From Bacteroidota bacterium (GTDB lineage Bacteria; Bacteroidota; Bacteroidia; Cytophagales; Cyclobacteriaceae): DNA of 64,000 bases. This document shows, one piece after another, positions 18,638-26,740 of the stretch; position 1 is the stretch's first letter; each line of letters starts with the position of its first letter. The notes beneath the pieces were generated by a model. The model saw only the letters and a list, made by a program, of their open reading frames with translations. It had not been told where the DNA came from and did no database searches. The stretch covers positions 903,535 to 967,534 of the forward strand of contig VGMW01000001.1 in the NCBI GenBank assembly GCA_016866235.1. The letters run 5' to 3'. Position numbers and translations under genes: made by a program.

Positions 18638-19599
18638 ATCCTGATGAATTTGGATATCAGCAGCATATCGGTCACAATTAGAACAACGGCTGCCAGCAGA
18701 AAGTAAAAATAGCGGTTGGCGGAAACATCCACCATGCGTGAATCCATGAAATTTCCCTCTATGGAGTTTATGGCATTGATCATCCTGGGCACATCATTCT
18801 TTTCATCGTTGAGCTCAAAGTAGGAGCCACTGCCCACTTCCGCAAGATTTTTTAGTGGCTCGCGGTTGAGCCGTGAGATTACAGTTGCGCCACTGCGGTC
18901 TGTCTTATACCCCCTTGGGGTTTGGATTGGACTTCCCTTATCGGTACCAATGCCTAAGGTAAAGAGCTGGATGTTTTCATCGGAAACTTCTTTAGCGGCA
19001 GATTCGGTATCTTCCCCAAAATCTTCGCCATCGCTGATCAATACGATTACTTTGGAAGTCTCTCCGGTTCGCCCCGGGTCGTTCAGTAGTTTGTCTGAGG
19101 CCATTCGAAGGGGAGGGCCAAAGTCAGTGCCTGCATTGGGCACTAAATTGGTGTTCATCGTTTCAATAAACAGGTTCAATGCATTCTGGTCGAAGGTCAA
19201 AGGACACTGAACAAATGACTCGGAGGAAAAAATAACGATACCCAGTCGATCGGAATTAAACGCTTCAACAATGCGCTTCATTTCAAACTTCACTTTCTCA
19301 AGTCTTGTGGGCTGAATATCGAATGCATCCATAGACTTGGAAAGATCCACGCAAATCATGATGTCTTTACCAATTGACTTTACTTCGCGTCTCGCTTCAC
19401 CAAAAGTGGGGCCAAGCAATGCCACCACCATCAGGGTCAGGGCAGCAAGTCGAGCAATAAGTTTTAACCAGAAGGATGGTTTTTTTGTCTGTAATGCCTT
19501 TGCAACACGGAAACCTCGAAGAAGGAATAGGAGATAGGATACCAGAAAGATGCTGACGATCAGCAATTCAATAGCCCCCGGGTTTCTGAACCAATTCAT
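18634..19599 (-). CDS. batB: BatB-like von Willebrand factor A membrane protein
   Basis: A 321-residue protein with two N-terminal and one C-terminal membrane helices and a VWA domain (about 85-290) between. The metal-ion site is intact: DLSKSMDA (DxSxS) and, later, LISDGEDFGEDT. Within the Bacteroidota cluster moxR-DUF58-batA-batB-batC-batD-batE, the copy immediately before batC is BatB. Here no other Bat genes or MoxR ATPase follow or precede: upstream is tRNA-Pro, downstream of batC is a thiolase. BatA is the alternative name. Confidence 0.82.
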   Translation of the reverse strand: MNWFRNPGAIELLIVSIFLVSYLLFLLRGFRVAKALQTKKPSFWLKLIARLAALTLMVVALLGPTFGEARREVKSIGKDIMICVDLSKSMDAFDIQPTRLEKVKFEMKRIVEAFNSDRLGIVIFSSESFVQCPLTFDQNALNLFIETMNTNLVPNAGTDFGPPLRMASDKLLNDPGRTGETSKVIVLISDGEDFGEDTESAAKEVSDENIQLFTLGIGTDKGSPIQTPRGYKTDRSGATVISRLNREPLKNLAEVGSGSYFELNDEKNDVPRMINAINSIEGNFMDSRMVDVSANRYFYFLLAAVVLIVTDMLLISKFIRI

Positions 19600-19631
19600 A
19601 TGGACGGCTTAGCCGGCTGCAAAAAAAAGTG

Positions 19632-19705
19632 TCGGGGTGGCCAGATTCGAACTGACGATCTCTTGGTCCCAAACCAAGCGCGATACCGGGCTACGCTACA
19701 CCCCG
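19632..19705 (-). tRNA. tRNA-Pro (anticodon TGG)
   Basis: A 74-nt cloverleaf on the minus strand. The acceptor CGGGGTG pairs with CACCCCG, discriminator A. The anticodon arm is CTTGG-TTTGGGA-CCAAG, giving TGG (Pro), and the T arm is CAGTTCGAATCTG-like. CCA is not encoded: the next bases are CAC followed by eight T residues, which may also terminate it. It lies 32 bp upstream of batB on the same strand. Confidence 0.95.
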
Positions 19706-19811
19706 AAAGCAAGTATTCCGAAGAATTCTGCCTTTTGGACCGCAAAGAAACATCATTTTTTTGAATTGCTCAGATTTTAATCAATTCGATGGTGTCTAAA
19801 ATCTAGGGGCA

Positions 19812-19827
19812 TCTGACCATGGTCAGA
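19812..19827. promoter_or_regulatory. 16-bp perfect palindrome, possible operator
   Basis: TCTGACCATGGTCAGA is its own reverse complement over 16 bp with no spacer. It lies in the 363 bp gap between tRNA-Pro and the TonB receptor gene, just before the hairpin series at 19835-20043. A dimeric regulator site or a short stem are both possible; nothing identifies a binding protein. Confidence 0.35.
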
Positions 19828-19834
19828 AGTGTCG

Positions 19835-20050
19835 GAAAACCAACTGAATAGCTTTGAACTGTTGGTCCCGGAATCATGCGGTTTCCGGTGCATCAGATGG
19901 TTGTAACGCGGTTGTGGGTCCGGTTACAACTGTACCAGCAAAGCTGAAGCGAATGCGAGGTTCGGATTAATACCTGGGCCAAACAGTTTTTTACTTCAGC
20001 ATGTTAGGTTAATGTGGGGAAGAGCCGGCCAAAAGCCGGCTCTTTTCGCT
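19835..20050 (+). ncRNA. Candidate structured RNA with its own terminator
   Basis: The region holds no credible protein frame but contains successive stems: ACCAAC/GTTGGT (19839-19844 with 19861-19866), CCGGAA/TTCCGG (19868-19873 with 19883-19888), GTTGTAAC/GTTACAAC (19900-19907 with 19923-19930), and GCTGAAG/CTTCAGC (19943-19949 with 19994-20000, itself holding AGGT/ACCT). They end in a strong GC-rich hairpin with a T-run on the plus strand at 20021-20047. No plus-strand gene precedes that terminator, which suggests it ends an RNA transcribed here. I could not match it to 6S, tmRNA, SRP RNA or RNase P by eye. A leader or 3' region of the receptor gene on the minus strand is the alternative. 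Confidence 0.35.
20021..20050 (+). terminator. Strong hairpin terminator, plus strand favoured
   Basis: A 9-bp perfect stem AGAGCCGGC / GCCGGCTCT (20021-20029 with 20035-20043) has a 5-base loop. On the plus strand the stem runs into TTTT and CGCTTTAT; on the minus strand the following bases are TTCCCC, a poor T-run. It lies 25 bp past the stop of the receptor gene, so it may serve that gene too despite the weaker tract. Confidence 0.65.
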
Positions 20051-20068
20051 TTATCCAGAACTAAACTT

Positions 20069-22360
20069 TTAGATCGACCACTGAATGGTAATCGAGGCAT
20101 GCCGTCCGTAGCCGTCCACCCCTGAACCATACATTCTATAGGCTTCGTTAAATATGTTTCGGATGGCTAGTTGTGTCTTAAGTTTCCCCGCTGTATAACC
20201 TGCGACCAGATCAATGGTTTGCCAACCAGGCATCGCACCATCCCGCAAGCGGCTGCTGATCCTTTTGTCTGCCAAATCACCAGATGAAAGTCTTGATTGC
20301 TTTCCTGCCTTGTTCCAAAAAACAGCGATGTTGATGGTGCGGCTCAGATCGTAATGAAGGCTGGCCTGTCCAAAGGCCGGAGGGATTCTCCTGGAGGGCT
20401 CCTCCTTTGTTTGGTTTTCTCCATAAGTGTAGGTGAAATGACCTCTTGCTTTCAAATGGTGTAGTATACTAAGCTCAGATTGAACCTCCAGGCCTCGGAA
20501 AATCGCTTCACCGAGATTTTCTTTTTTAAAAACTTTCCGATTCTCATAGTCTGTTTGCCCAAGGTACAATGCAGGTACCCGCTCAATGATGTTGCTGAGG
20601 TTGGTCTGAAACCCTGACAGACTGAATGCTGATTTTTTTGAGGCGAACTTAATGCCAGATTCGATCCCGGTCGATCGCTCGGGTTTCAAATCATTCGCCG
20701 GTATTTCAAAGATCCCGGCTTCAACTGTTCCAAATTTGCTTAGGTCGTCGATGTTTGGTGCTCTGAATCCGGTTTGTACAGAGATGTAGGGAAACAGATT
20801 TTTACTTGCTTTCCAAGTGATGCCTCCGCCACAAACCAAGGCAGATGGATTAAATTGTTGATTGCCAAAAGCCGGATCAACGATTTCAATTTTACTCCCC
20901 GTATAACGCGCGCCGCCGCTGACTAAAAAATGATTTGTTTCAAGCTGATGGTTTGAAAATACGGCCATGCTCCCAAGCGTTGAGCCATCGGCATAATTGC
21001 CTCTGGTGGTTTCAGTGATACTTGTCGATAGGAATCTTTTTTTCCCTCGACTTGATACAACATCCTTAAAAAATTCCACTCCGGTTTGTGTGGTCCAAAA
21101 TCTTTTGGGCCTGGAAAGAATCTCAACGTTTGCCCCGGTGGTCTGAACCAAATCGGTGAAGGTGGACTCAATGCTGCTACCGGATTTTTCGGTGGTTAGC
21201 CCTTCTCTAAGTGCATTAAAATAAACGGTGGCGGTGACTTTCTCCGTCCACCGAGTTTTCCCGGTATGCTGCAGCCGAAAGTAAGTTATAGACTGGCTTT
21301 GTGGATTAAATTCATAGCGACTGAATCCTCCAAGGTTTACTTGATCAAAACGAGGAACATGGTTTTGGATTAGGTTTTGGTGTGAGGCATAAAGAATATC
21401 ACGGTCTGTCAGACGGAAGGCAGTTTTAATGTTACCGGAAAACTGACGGTAGCCGGATGGTGATTGCACGCCGATCCCTCTTCCCGCCACCAGGTCTCCA
21501 AATTGATCATGAGCGATGTTTGAGGAGAAAGCAAAACGTTGCCCTTCGCCATTCAATTGAATTGAACCGCCTGTTTGCATTCGGGAGGTTAAAAATCTTG
21601 TGGAAGCTTTTCCCGAAAATCGGAAAGACTTTGTGGTTGTATTGAATTCAGGTGATTGACTGAACAATTGAATTACACCTCCGATGGCATCGCTTCCGTA
21701 CAGAAGAGAGCCGGTGCCTCTTACCACCTCTATGGTATTTAGGGTACCAGGATCGATGGTGGATAGATATTGATTGGGTCCATAGCGGTAAATGGCATTG
21801 TTCATCCGGATGCCATCGTTGATCAGGACAATCTGATTTCCTGTAAGTCCTCGGATAATCGGGGATCCCCCTCCATGATTTGTTTTTTGCAACCAGATCC
21901 CTGCGGTGTTCATTAGTAACTCAGGTGTGGTGCGACTGGCAGAGGAAAAAATTTCCTTTTCACTGAGAAGTGTTAGAGACCGCGTTTCGGTTACTGTTGC
22001 CTGTTGTCTTTTGGAGGCCGTGACTTGTATGGTGTGGTTTAATTCGGTGCTGGATGGCTTTAGACTTACCTTCAGTTCAGACCCGGTTTTGTAATGGAAA
22101 ATTTCCTGAGTATAGCCTAAGTGTGATACCTGTAGGTTAAGGGTTTCGGATTTGGGAACGGTTACCTTGAACTGACCTATTGAGTCACTGATAGTGACCA
22201 TGTGGTGGTCTGGAAAAATGATGTGTACGCCGGGAATTGGAAAACCTGTTTCCTGATCAATTACCTTCCCGGAGATTAATTCATTCTGACCCAGTAGGTG
22301 GGTTATAGAACAAAAAAGTAAAAGAATGGGCAGAAGAACTTTAGTGGCAGGTCGGGTCAT
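20069..22360 (-). CDS. TonB-dependent outer membrane receptor with CarboxypepD-like N-domain
   Basis: About 763 residues from the ATG at 22360; the longer frame begins with TTG at 22390 and adds residues in front of a good signal (MTRPATKVLLPILLLF). After the signal comes a carboxypeptidase-regulatory-like domain (SGKVIDQETGFPIPGVHI, 30-110), a plug (about 120-235, with RGLTGNQIVLINDG and GPNQYLSTIDPG), then a 22-strand-type barrel ending in an aromatic strand (ASITIQWSI). The plug resembles the haem/haemoglobin-type receptor group, so haem or iron-complex uptake is a reasonable guess, but the ligand is not determined. No SusD partner is present. Confidence 0.87.
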   Translation of the reverse strand: MTRPATKVLLPILLLFCSITHLLGQNELISGKVIDQETGFPIPGVHIIFPDHHMVTISDSIGQFKVTVPKSETLNLQVSHLGYTQEIFHYKTGSELKVSLKPSSTELNHTIQVTASKRQQATVTETRSLTLLSEKEIFSSASRTTPELLMNTAGIWLQKTNHGGGSPIIRGLTGNQIVLINDGIRMNNAIYRYGPNQYLSTIDPGTLNTIEVVRGTGSLLYGSDAIGGVIQLFSQSPEFNTTTKSFRFSGKASTRFLTSRMQTGGSIQLNGEGQRFAFSSNIAHDQFGDLVAGRGIGVQSPSGYRQFSGNIKTAFRLTDRDILYASHQNLIQNHVPRFDQVNLGGFSRYEFNPQSQSITYFRLQHTGKTRWTEKVTATVYFNALREGLTTEKSGSSIESTFTDLVQTTGANVEILSRPKRFWTTQTGVEFFKDVVSSRGKKRFLSTSITETTRGNYADGSTLGSMAVFSNHQLETNHFLVSGGARYTGSKIEIVDPAFGNQQFNPSALVCGGGITWKASKNLFPYISVQTGFRAPNIDDLSKFGTVEAGIFEIPANDLKPERSTGIESGIKFASKKSAFSLSGFQTNLSNIIERVPALYLGQTDYENRKVFKKENLGEAIFRGLEVQSELSILHHLKARGHFTYTYGENQTKEEPSRRIPPAFGQASLHYDLSRTINIAVFWNKAGKQSRLSSGDLADKRISSRLRDGAMPGWQTIDLVAGYTAGKLKTQLAIRNIFNEAYRMYGSGVDGYGRHASITIQWSI

Positions 22361-22410
22361 TGTTTCCGAAAAATAGATGGTAGTCACCAAAATACAGCTA
22401 TTGAAATGCT

Positions 22411-22418
22411 TAAGTTTG
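22411..22418 (+). promoter_or_regulatory. Possible promoter -7 box for the 22440 gene
   Basis: TAAGTTTG matches the Bacteroidota -7 consensus TAnnTTTG exactly and ends 21 bp before the ATG. No TTG is seen at the expected -33 spacing, so the support is a single box. Confidence 0.35.
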
Positions 22419-22439
22419 AGCTCTAATTAATTACTGACT

Positions 22440-22829
22440 ATGAAGTTTTCAGCTCTGATTGCCGGTTTGTTGTTGTTTATCGGGCAATGCGATACCGATG
22501 AATCAGCGACCAAAGGAAAATGTTTTAAGGTTTCCTTTATCAATGGAATTTGTCTTGAAGCTGTTTTAAAAATTGAGGATCCTGCATTTTATGAATACGG
22601 TGAAACCTGGGATGGAATGAGTAATGTATTCATGGCCACCTTTCCTTGCGGCACCGATTGGGATTTGATTTCAGCAGCTACCCCGGAGAGCGGTAAAACC
22701 TTTTATGTGGAGATAACCGCTCAACCCGATGAACCCACCTGTGTCCGATGTAAAGCCACTGTAGCCTACGACGGTGAAAAGCGGGTCTTTGCAAGGGCGA
22801 CGGATTCGAAATGTAATCCACTGCCTTGA
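22440..22829 (+). CDS. Small secreted Cys-rich protein of unknown function
   Basis: A 129-residue protein with an N-terminal signal (MKFSALIAGLLLFIGQC). The residue before the Cys is Gln, a poor lipobox, so lipid attachment is doubtful. Mature cysteines number about seven, including CVRC near residue 106, and suggest disulfide bonding in the periplasm or outside. I do not recognise the family. It is divergent from the TonB receptor gene, with an exact TAnnTTTG box upstream, which is the main reason besides codon pattern for calling it real. tRNA-Arg follows on the other strand. Confidence 0.7.
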   Translation: MKFSALIAGLLLFIGQCDTDESATKGKCFKVSFINGICLEAVLKIEDPAFYEYGETWDGMSNVFMATFPCGTDWDLISAATPESGKTFYVEITAQPDEPTCVRCKATVAYDGEKRVFARATDSKCNPLP

Positions 22830-22953
22830 TGTTGGTGTGATGCTGGAGCGGTTTCCTGGCTTGACAAGCGCTGAAATCAGAAGCCGCAGTACCCCTGGAT
22901 TCTAGGTCTCGTACTTTCTAATCGCTGCTCGCTTAAATCTGATTTTGAATTTA

Positions 22954-23029
22954 TGGTGATCCCGGCTGGGGTCGAACCAGCAACCTACTGCTTAGAAGGC
23001 AGTTGCTCTATCCATTGAGCTACGGGACC
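22954..23029 (-). tRNA. tRNA-Arg (anticodon TCT)
   Basis: A 76-nt minus-strand cloverleaf with encoded CCA. The acceptor GGTCCCG pairs with CGGGATC (one G-T pair), discriminator A. The anticodon arm ACTGC-CTTCTAA-GCAGT gives TCT (Arg, reading AGA). The T arm contains GGTTCGACCCC. It lies 70 bp downstream of tRNA-Ser on the same strand and is probably cotranscribed. Confidence 0.96.
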
Positions 23030-23099
23030 TGGGAAACCATCACCAGGTAAAGCGCCCGGTGCCTGAGGGTCTTAAGAAAAAAGACCACTAGGTTCAGTG

Positions 23100-23191
23100 T
23101 GGCGGAGAGAGGGGGATTTGAACCCCCGGTACACTTTGACATGTACGACAGTTTAGCAAACTGCTGGTTTAAGCCACTCACCCATCTCTCC
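23100..23191 (-). tRNA. tRNA-Ser (anticodon GCT)
   Basis: A 92-nt minus-strand tRNA with the long variable arm of class II (GTACA...TGTAC stem). The acceptor GGAGAGA pairs with TCTCTCC, discriminator G, CCA encoded. The anticodon loop TTGCTAA gives GCT, reading AGC/AGT. It is first of the Ser-Arg pair. Confidence 0.96.
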
Positions 23192-23251
23192 GGGTAATAA
23201 CTTTAACTAAGAACTTACCTAAAAAAGGGCTTTATACCCTTAAAAGGAACG

Positions 23252-23259
23252 CAAATATA
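23252..23259 (-). promoter_or_regulatory. Possible -7 box for the tRNA-Ser/tRNA-Arg unit
   Basis: The minus strand reads TATATTTG, an exact TAnnTTTG match, about 60 bp before the 5' end of tRNA-Ser and after the DUF1295 stop. A weak hairpin (AAGGG/CCCTT, 23225-23241) followed by Ts lies between box and tRNA and may end read-through from DUF1295. No clear -33 element is visible. Confidence 0.35.
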
Positions 23260-23323
23260 GTCGTCAGGCCCGAATGATGAAGGCTCTGAAGGCTTTTTCC
23301 ACCGAAGTCTTCGCAAAGGTATT

Positions 23324-24241
23324 TTAACCCTTCCATCGGGGCAGAAATCTGCCCACCGTCGAAATGTAATTTTTGTATTCCGGGTATTTGCCGGCAGAAA
23401 TGGATTCCGAAAAATCCGCACTGCCCCTGAACAACAGCAGCAATAGGACACAACCTGCAATAGACCAGTTGAACCACTCGCCGCTAACGGCTGCGCCGAT
23501 CAAATAGAAAGAAATCCAAATGCCTTGCTCCGCCGCATAGTTCGGATGTCGGACGAAGGCCCACATTCCTGTGCGAACAAATCCATGGGCATAACTGTCG
23601 AGTGGTTCACCTGAATTTTTTCTTCGGTGTTTTTCCGTTTGAAAATCGTATTGCTCCTGGTCGGCGGTGTATTCAATCCATAACAATACCAGAAAGGAAA
23701 AGGCCAACAACAAGGGAATTAAATCGGGTTCGGTTTTTGACCGGCCTGCTGCTACAACAATGGGTAAGGTGAATAAGAGAATCAGAAGATTTTGGTAAAC
23801 ACAGATAAACCCAAGGTTAAAGAGTGTCCAACGCCACTTTTTCTGAAACATCGGCTTTTGACGAAGCACGCTCCATCGGTAGTCTTCTTCACCTTGCCAA
23901 AATTTCAATCGATAGGCGCCGCGACGTGAAAAGTTATAGGTTAAGCGTGCGCCCCACAATGAAACCAAAATCGCCATTAGCGAAACGTATGGCTCGTAAT
24001 TGACTTGCTTGGCTACCATCCAGACATAAATTATCGGCAACAGGCTCCAAAGTTTATCTACTTGTGAATTATTGCCGGTAAGTTCTCCAGCGACAAAACA
24101 ATATAAAATAGAGCCCAGGGTAATCCAGGCGCATGATTGTATCAGTTGAATCTGATTCTCCTCTGGCCTCGTTCCAAAAAACCATGCTGCAATCGGAACC
24201 AATACCACCGTTGCTAAAAGAAAATTGACCGTTTTTTTCAT
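23324..24241 (-). CDS. DUF1295 family integral membrane protein (steroid reductase-like fold)
   Basis: A 305-residue protein with about seven membrane helices. The conserved C-terminal signature FVRHPNYAAEQGIW, with later GKYPEYKNYISTVGRFLP, places it in DUF1295, which shares a fold with steroid 5-alpha-reductases and isoprenylcysteine methyltransferases. In that group the motif binds a nucleotide or methyl donor. The substrate is not known for bacterial members. It stands alone: upstream is a divergent M20 peptidase, downstream the tRNA pair. Confidence 0.87.
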   Translation of the reverse strand: MKKTVNFLLATVVLVPIAAWFFGTRPEENQIQLIQSCAWITLGSILYCFVAGELTGNNSQVDKLWSLLPIIYVWMVAKQVNYEPYVSLMAILVSLWGARLTYNFSRRGAYRLKFWQGEEDYRWSVLRQKPMFQKKWRWTLFNLGFICVYQNLLILLFTLPIVVAAGRSKTEPDLIPLLLAFSFLVLLWIEYTADQEQYDFQTEKHRRKNSGEPLDSYAHGFVRTGMWAFVRHPNYAAEQGIWISFYLIGAAVSGEWFNWSIAGCVLLLLLFRGSADFSESISAGKYPEYKNYISTVGRFLPRWKG

Positions 24242-24384
24242 GCTTCCTCTGTTGAACCCTCATCAATTTAGGATCTTTTAGCTGAATTCATTTTGATTTA
24301 ACTAAGGCCGTCAGTTCATGATGTAGTTTTTGGTCTAAATTATTTGTCAAATTCTTAAATTAGGCACCATCCTAAATCTAACCC

Positions 24385-26037
24385 ATGAAAAGACCACTGA
24401 TCCTTTCTCTATTGCTGATTTTTAATCTGATGCTTTATGCTCAAAACGAAGCGGAGCGGACGGAGCAACTTAAAAAAGAAGCCCTTTCCGAAGTGGAAAA
24501 ACTTTCGCCACTCGGTCAACAGATCAACGATATGCTGTTCAGTTTTGCTGAGCTGGGCTTCCAGGAATATGAATCTTTTACCTATCTGACTGCACTTTTA
24601 GAGAAGAACGGCTTCAAGGTGGAGAAGGGTATTGCCGGGATGCCTACCGCCTGGATTGCACGTTGGAGCAACGGAACCGGAAAGCCGGTGATTGCCTTGG
24701 GTTCAGATGTGGATTGTATCCCCAAAGCCTCTCAAAAGCCTGGCGTAGCCTATTACGATCCACTCGTCGATGGTGCTCCTGGCCATGGTGAAGGTCATAA
24801 CGCCGGACAGGCGGTTAACATTCTATCGGTTCTTGCTTTGAAAAAAATTATGGAGCGCGACCGGATCAATGGAACGCTTGTCCTTTGGCCTGGTGTTGCC
24901 GAGGAACTGGTTGGCGCTAAAGCTTATTTCGTCCGTGCAGGTTACTTCAAGGATGTTGATGCCTGCATCTTTACACACGTGGCCGATAACCTTGGAGTTA
25001 GTTACGGCGACTCTGGTATGAATGGATTGGTTTCAGTGCGTTTCAATTTTGAAGGATCTGCTGCCCATTCTGCGGGAGCGCCATGGAGAGGTAAAAGTGC
25101 ACTGGATGCTGTTGAATTAATGAATGTGGGTTGGAATTATCGGCGAGAACATCTTGCGCTCACACAACGTTCACACTATGTCATTCCAGATGGTGGAGAC
25201 CAGCCCAACGTAGTTCCTTCCAAGGCATCGGTTTGGTATTATTTCCGGGAGCGTACCTACCCTGACATCAAAAAATTATTTGAAACAGGAATTAAAATGG
25301 CTGAAGGCGCTGCGCTAATGACGGATACGAAATTCAATTATGAAATTCTTGGTTCTGCCTGGCCGGGTCATTTTAATAAAGTGATTGCCGAGACGATGTA
25401 TCAGAACATTCGAAAAGTTGGTTTGCCTTCCTGGAGTGCTGAAGATCAGTTGCTCGCCAAGGCGACACAGATCGAGCTTAAGTCCACCAAGACCGAAGGA
25501 TTGGCTGTTAAACTTGATACCATTGGAATGCCAGCGCCGGTTGGTCCGGTAAATTATATGGGCCGGCAGTTGATGTCGATGGGTGGGGGTTCGGATGATA
25601 TTGCCGACATCAGCTGGAATGTTCCTACGGTTGTGTTGCGTTTCCCTTCAAACATTCCTGGTTTACCCGGTCACCATTGGAGTAATGCTATTGCGATGGC
25701 AACACCGATTGCTCATAAAGGTATTGTTTATGGTGCCAAGGCTGAAGTCATGACCTTGCTGGACATGCTCTTGAAGCCTGAAATCATTCGAAACGCCTGG
25801 TTGTATTTCAGAGAAGAGCAAACCAAAGATCTCACATATACCCCGCTAATAGGAGAGAAGGATCAGCCAGCCACTTTTCTGAATAAGAAAATCATGTCGG
25901 AATATGCTCCTAAGCTCAAGCCCTACTATTACAACCCGGCGAAATATAAAACCTACCTGGAGCAGCTGGGGATTGCTTATCCGATGGTTAGGCCAGATCA
26001 AAAAGAGGCAGTTGAAAAGCTTGTCAAAAAGCCCTGA
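24385..26037 (+). CDS. Exported M20 metallopeptidase/amidohydrolase (AbgB-like)
   Basis: A 550-residue protein with a Sec signal ending at MLYAQ. The M20D features are GSDVDCIP (first metal region), HGEGHNAGQAVN, the glutamate-bearing VAEELVGAKAYF, and the dimerisation insert with SAAHSAGAPWRGKSALDAVEL. The C-terminal LPGHHWSNAIAMATPIAHKG carries the last metal ligand. These are features of aminobenzoyl-glutamate or acyl-amino-acid hydrolases; a periplasmic role against acylated or conjugated amino acids is inferred. It is longer than the usual 400-480 because of a C-terminal extension of about 90 residues rich in Lys and Tyr. Confidence 0.87.
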   Translation: MKRPLILSLLLIFNLMLYAQNEAERTEQLKKEALSEVEKLSPLGQQINDMLFSFAELGFQEYESFTYLTALLEKNGFKVEKGIAGMPTAWIARWSNGTGKPVIALGSDVDCIPKASQKPGVAYYDPLVDGAPGHGEGHNAGQAVNILSVLALKKIMERDRINGTLVLWPGVAEELVGAKAYFVRAGYFKDVDACIFTHVADNLGVSYGDSGMNGLVSVRFNFEGSAAHSAGAPWRGKSALDAVELMNVGWNYRREHLALTQRSHYVIPDGGDQPNVVPSKASVWYYFRERTYPDIKKLFETGIKMAEGAALMTDTKFNYEILGSAWPGHFNKVIAETMYQNIRKVGLPSWSAEDQLLAKATQIELKSTKTEGLAVKLDTIGMPAPVGPVNYMGRQLMSMGGGSDDIADISWNVPTVVLRFPSNIPGLPGHHWSNAIAMATPIAHKGIVYGAKAEVMTLLDMLLKPEIIRNAWLYFREEQTKDLTYTPLIGEKDQPATFLNKKIMSEYAPKLKPYYYNPAKYKTYLEQLGIAYPMVRPDQKEAVEKLVKKP

Positions 26038-26134
26038 TCCACTTTCGATCGGTTTCGCTTAAAGGTGTGCTTCGGATTACAAAAGTTTTGCCCGGATTGG
26101 TGCACCTTTGTGGCTGATTAAAAAATTAGCTGCG

Positions 26135-26731
26135 GTGTTTACAGGTATTGTAGAGTCAACGGGTAGGGTGGTCTCTCTTCGGAAGGAGGGGGGTAATCTT
26201 CATTTGCGTATTGAGTCTGTTATCGGACCTCAATTGAAAATCGATCAAAGCGTATCCCACAATGGCGTTTGTTTGACGGTGGTGGAGGTAAAGGGAAATG
26301 AACATACCGTTACGGCGGTGGATGAAACACTCCAAAAGACCAACCTGGGTCAGTTAAAAATCGGAGAGCGTGTCAATCTGGAACGTTGCTTGAAATCAGA
26401 TGGTCGGTTCGATGGGCACATTGTGCAAGGTCACGTGGACTGCATGGGCGAGGTTAAAGCCATCAGGGAGAAGGATGGAAGTTGGGAATTTGATTTTGAA
26501 TACCCTTCAGAAAACAACGGACTGTTGGTTGAAAAGGGCTCGATAACGATTAACGGGGTGAGCTTAACTTGTTTTAATTGCCTGAGCAACAGATTTACGG
26601 TGGCCATTATTCCCTACACGTATCACCACACTACGTTCTCGACACTACGAGAAGCTCAGAAGGTAAATCTTGAATTTGATGTTATCGGTAAGTATGTCAA
26701 GCGGATGCTTGAGGGGCGTGGTGTGCAGTAA
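26135..26731 (+). CDS. ribE: Riboflavin synthase, alpha chain
   Basis: A 198-residue enzyme that dismutates two lumazine molecules to riboflavin. It consists of two lumazine-binding barrel repeats, beginning FTGIVEST and, in the second, GSWEFDFEYP, with the linking DGHIVQGHVD motif. The family almost always starts MFTGIVE, so the GTG at 26135 is chosen; a TTG 27 bp upstream would add nine unrelated residues. It is not clustered with other rib genes. It is tail-to-tail with the pap2 gene with 9 bp between stops. Confidence 0.94.
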   Translation: MFTGIVESTGRVVSLRKEGGNLHLRIESVIGPQLKIDQSVSHNGVCLTVVEVKGNEHTVTAVDETLQKTNLGQLKIGERVNLERCLKSDGRFDGHIVQGHVDCMGEVKAIREKDGSWEFDFEYPSENNGLLVEKGSITINGVSLTCFNCLSNRFTVAIIPYTYHHTTFSTLREAQKVNLEFDVIGKYVKRMLEGRGVQ

Positions 26732-26740
26732 TTTTATGGA

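Noticed and set aside
19632..23191. tRNA genes as integration sites of a mobile element
   Set aside because: I found no integrase gene, no direct repeat of a tRNA 3' end and no compositional shift between the tRNAs.
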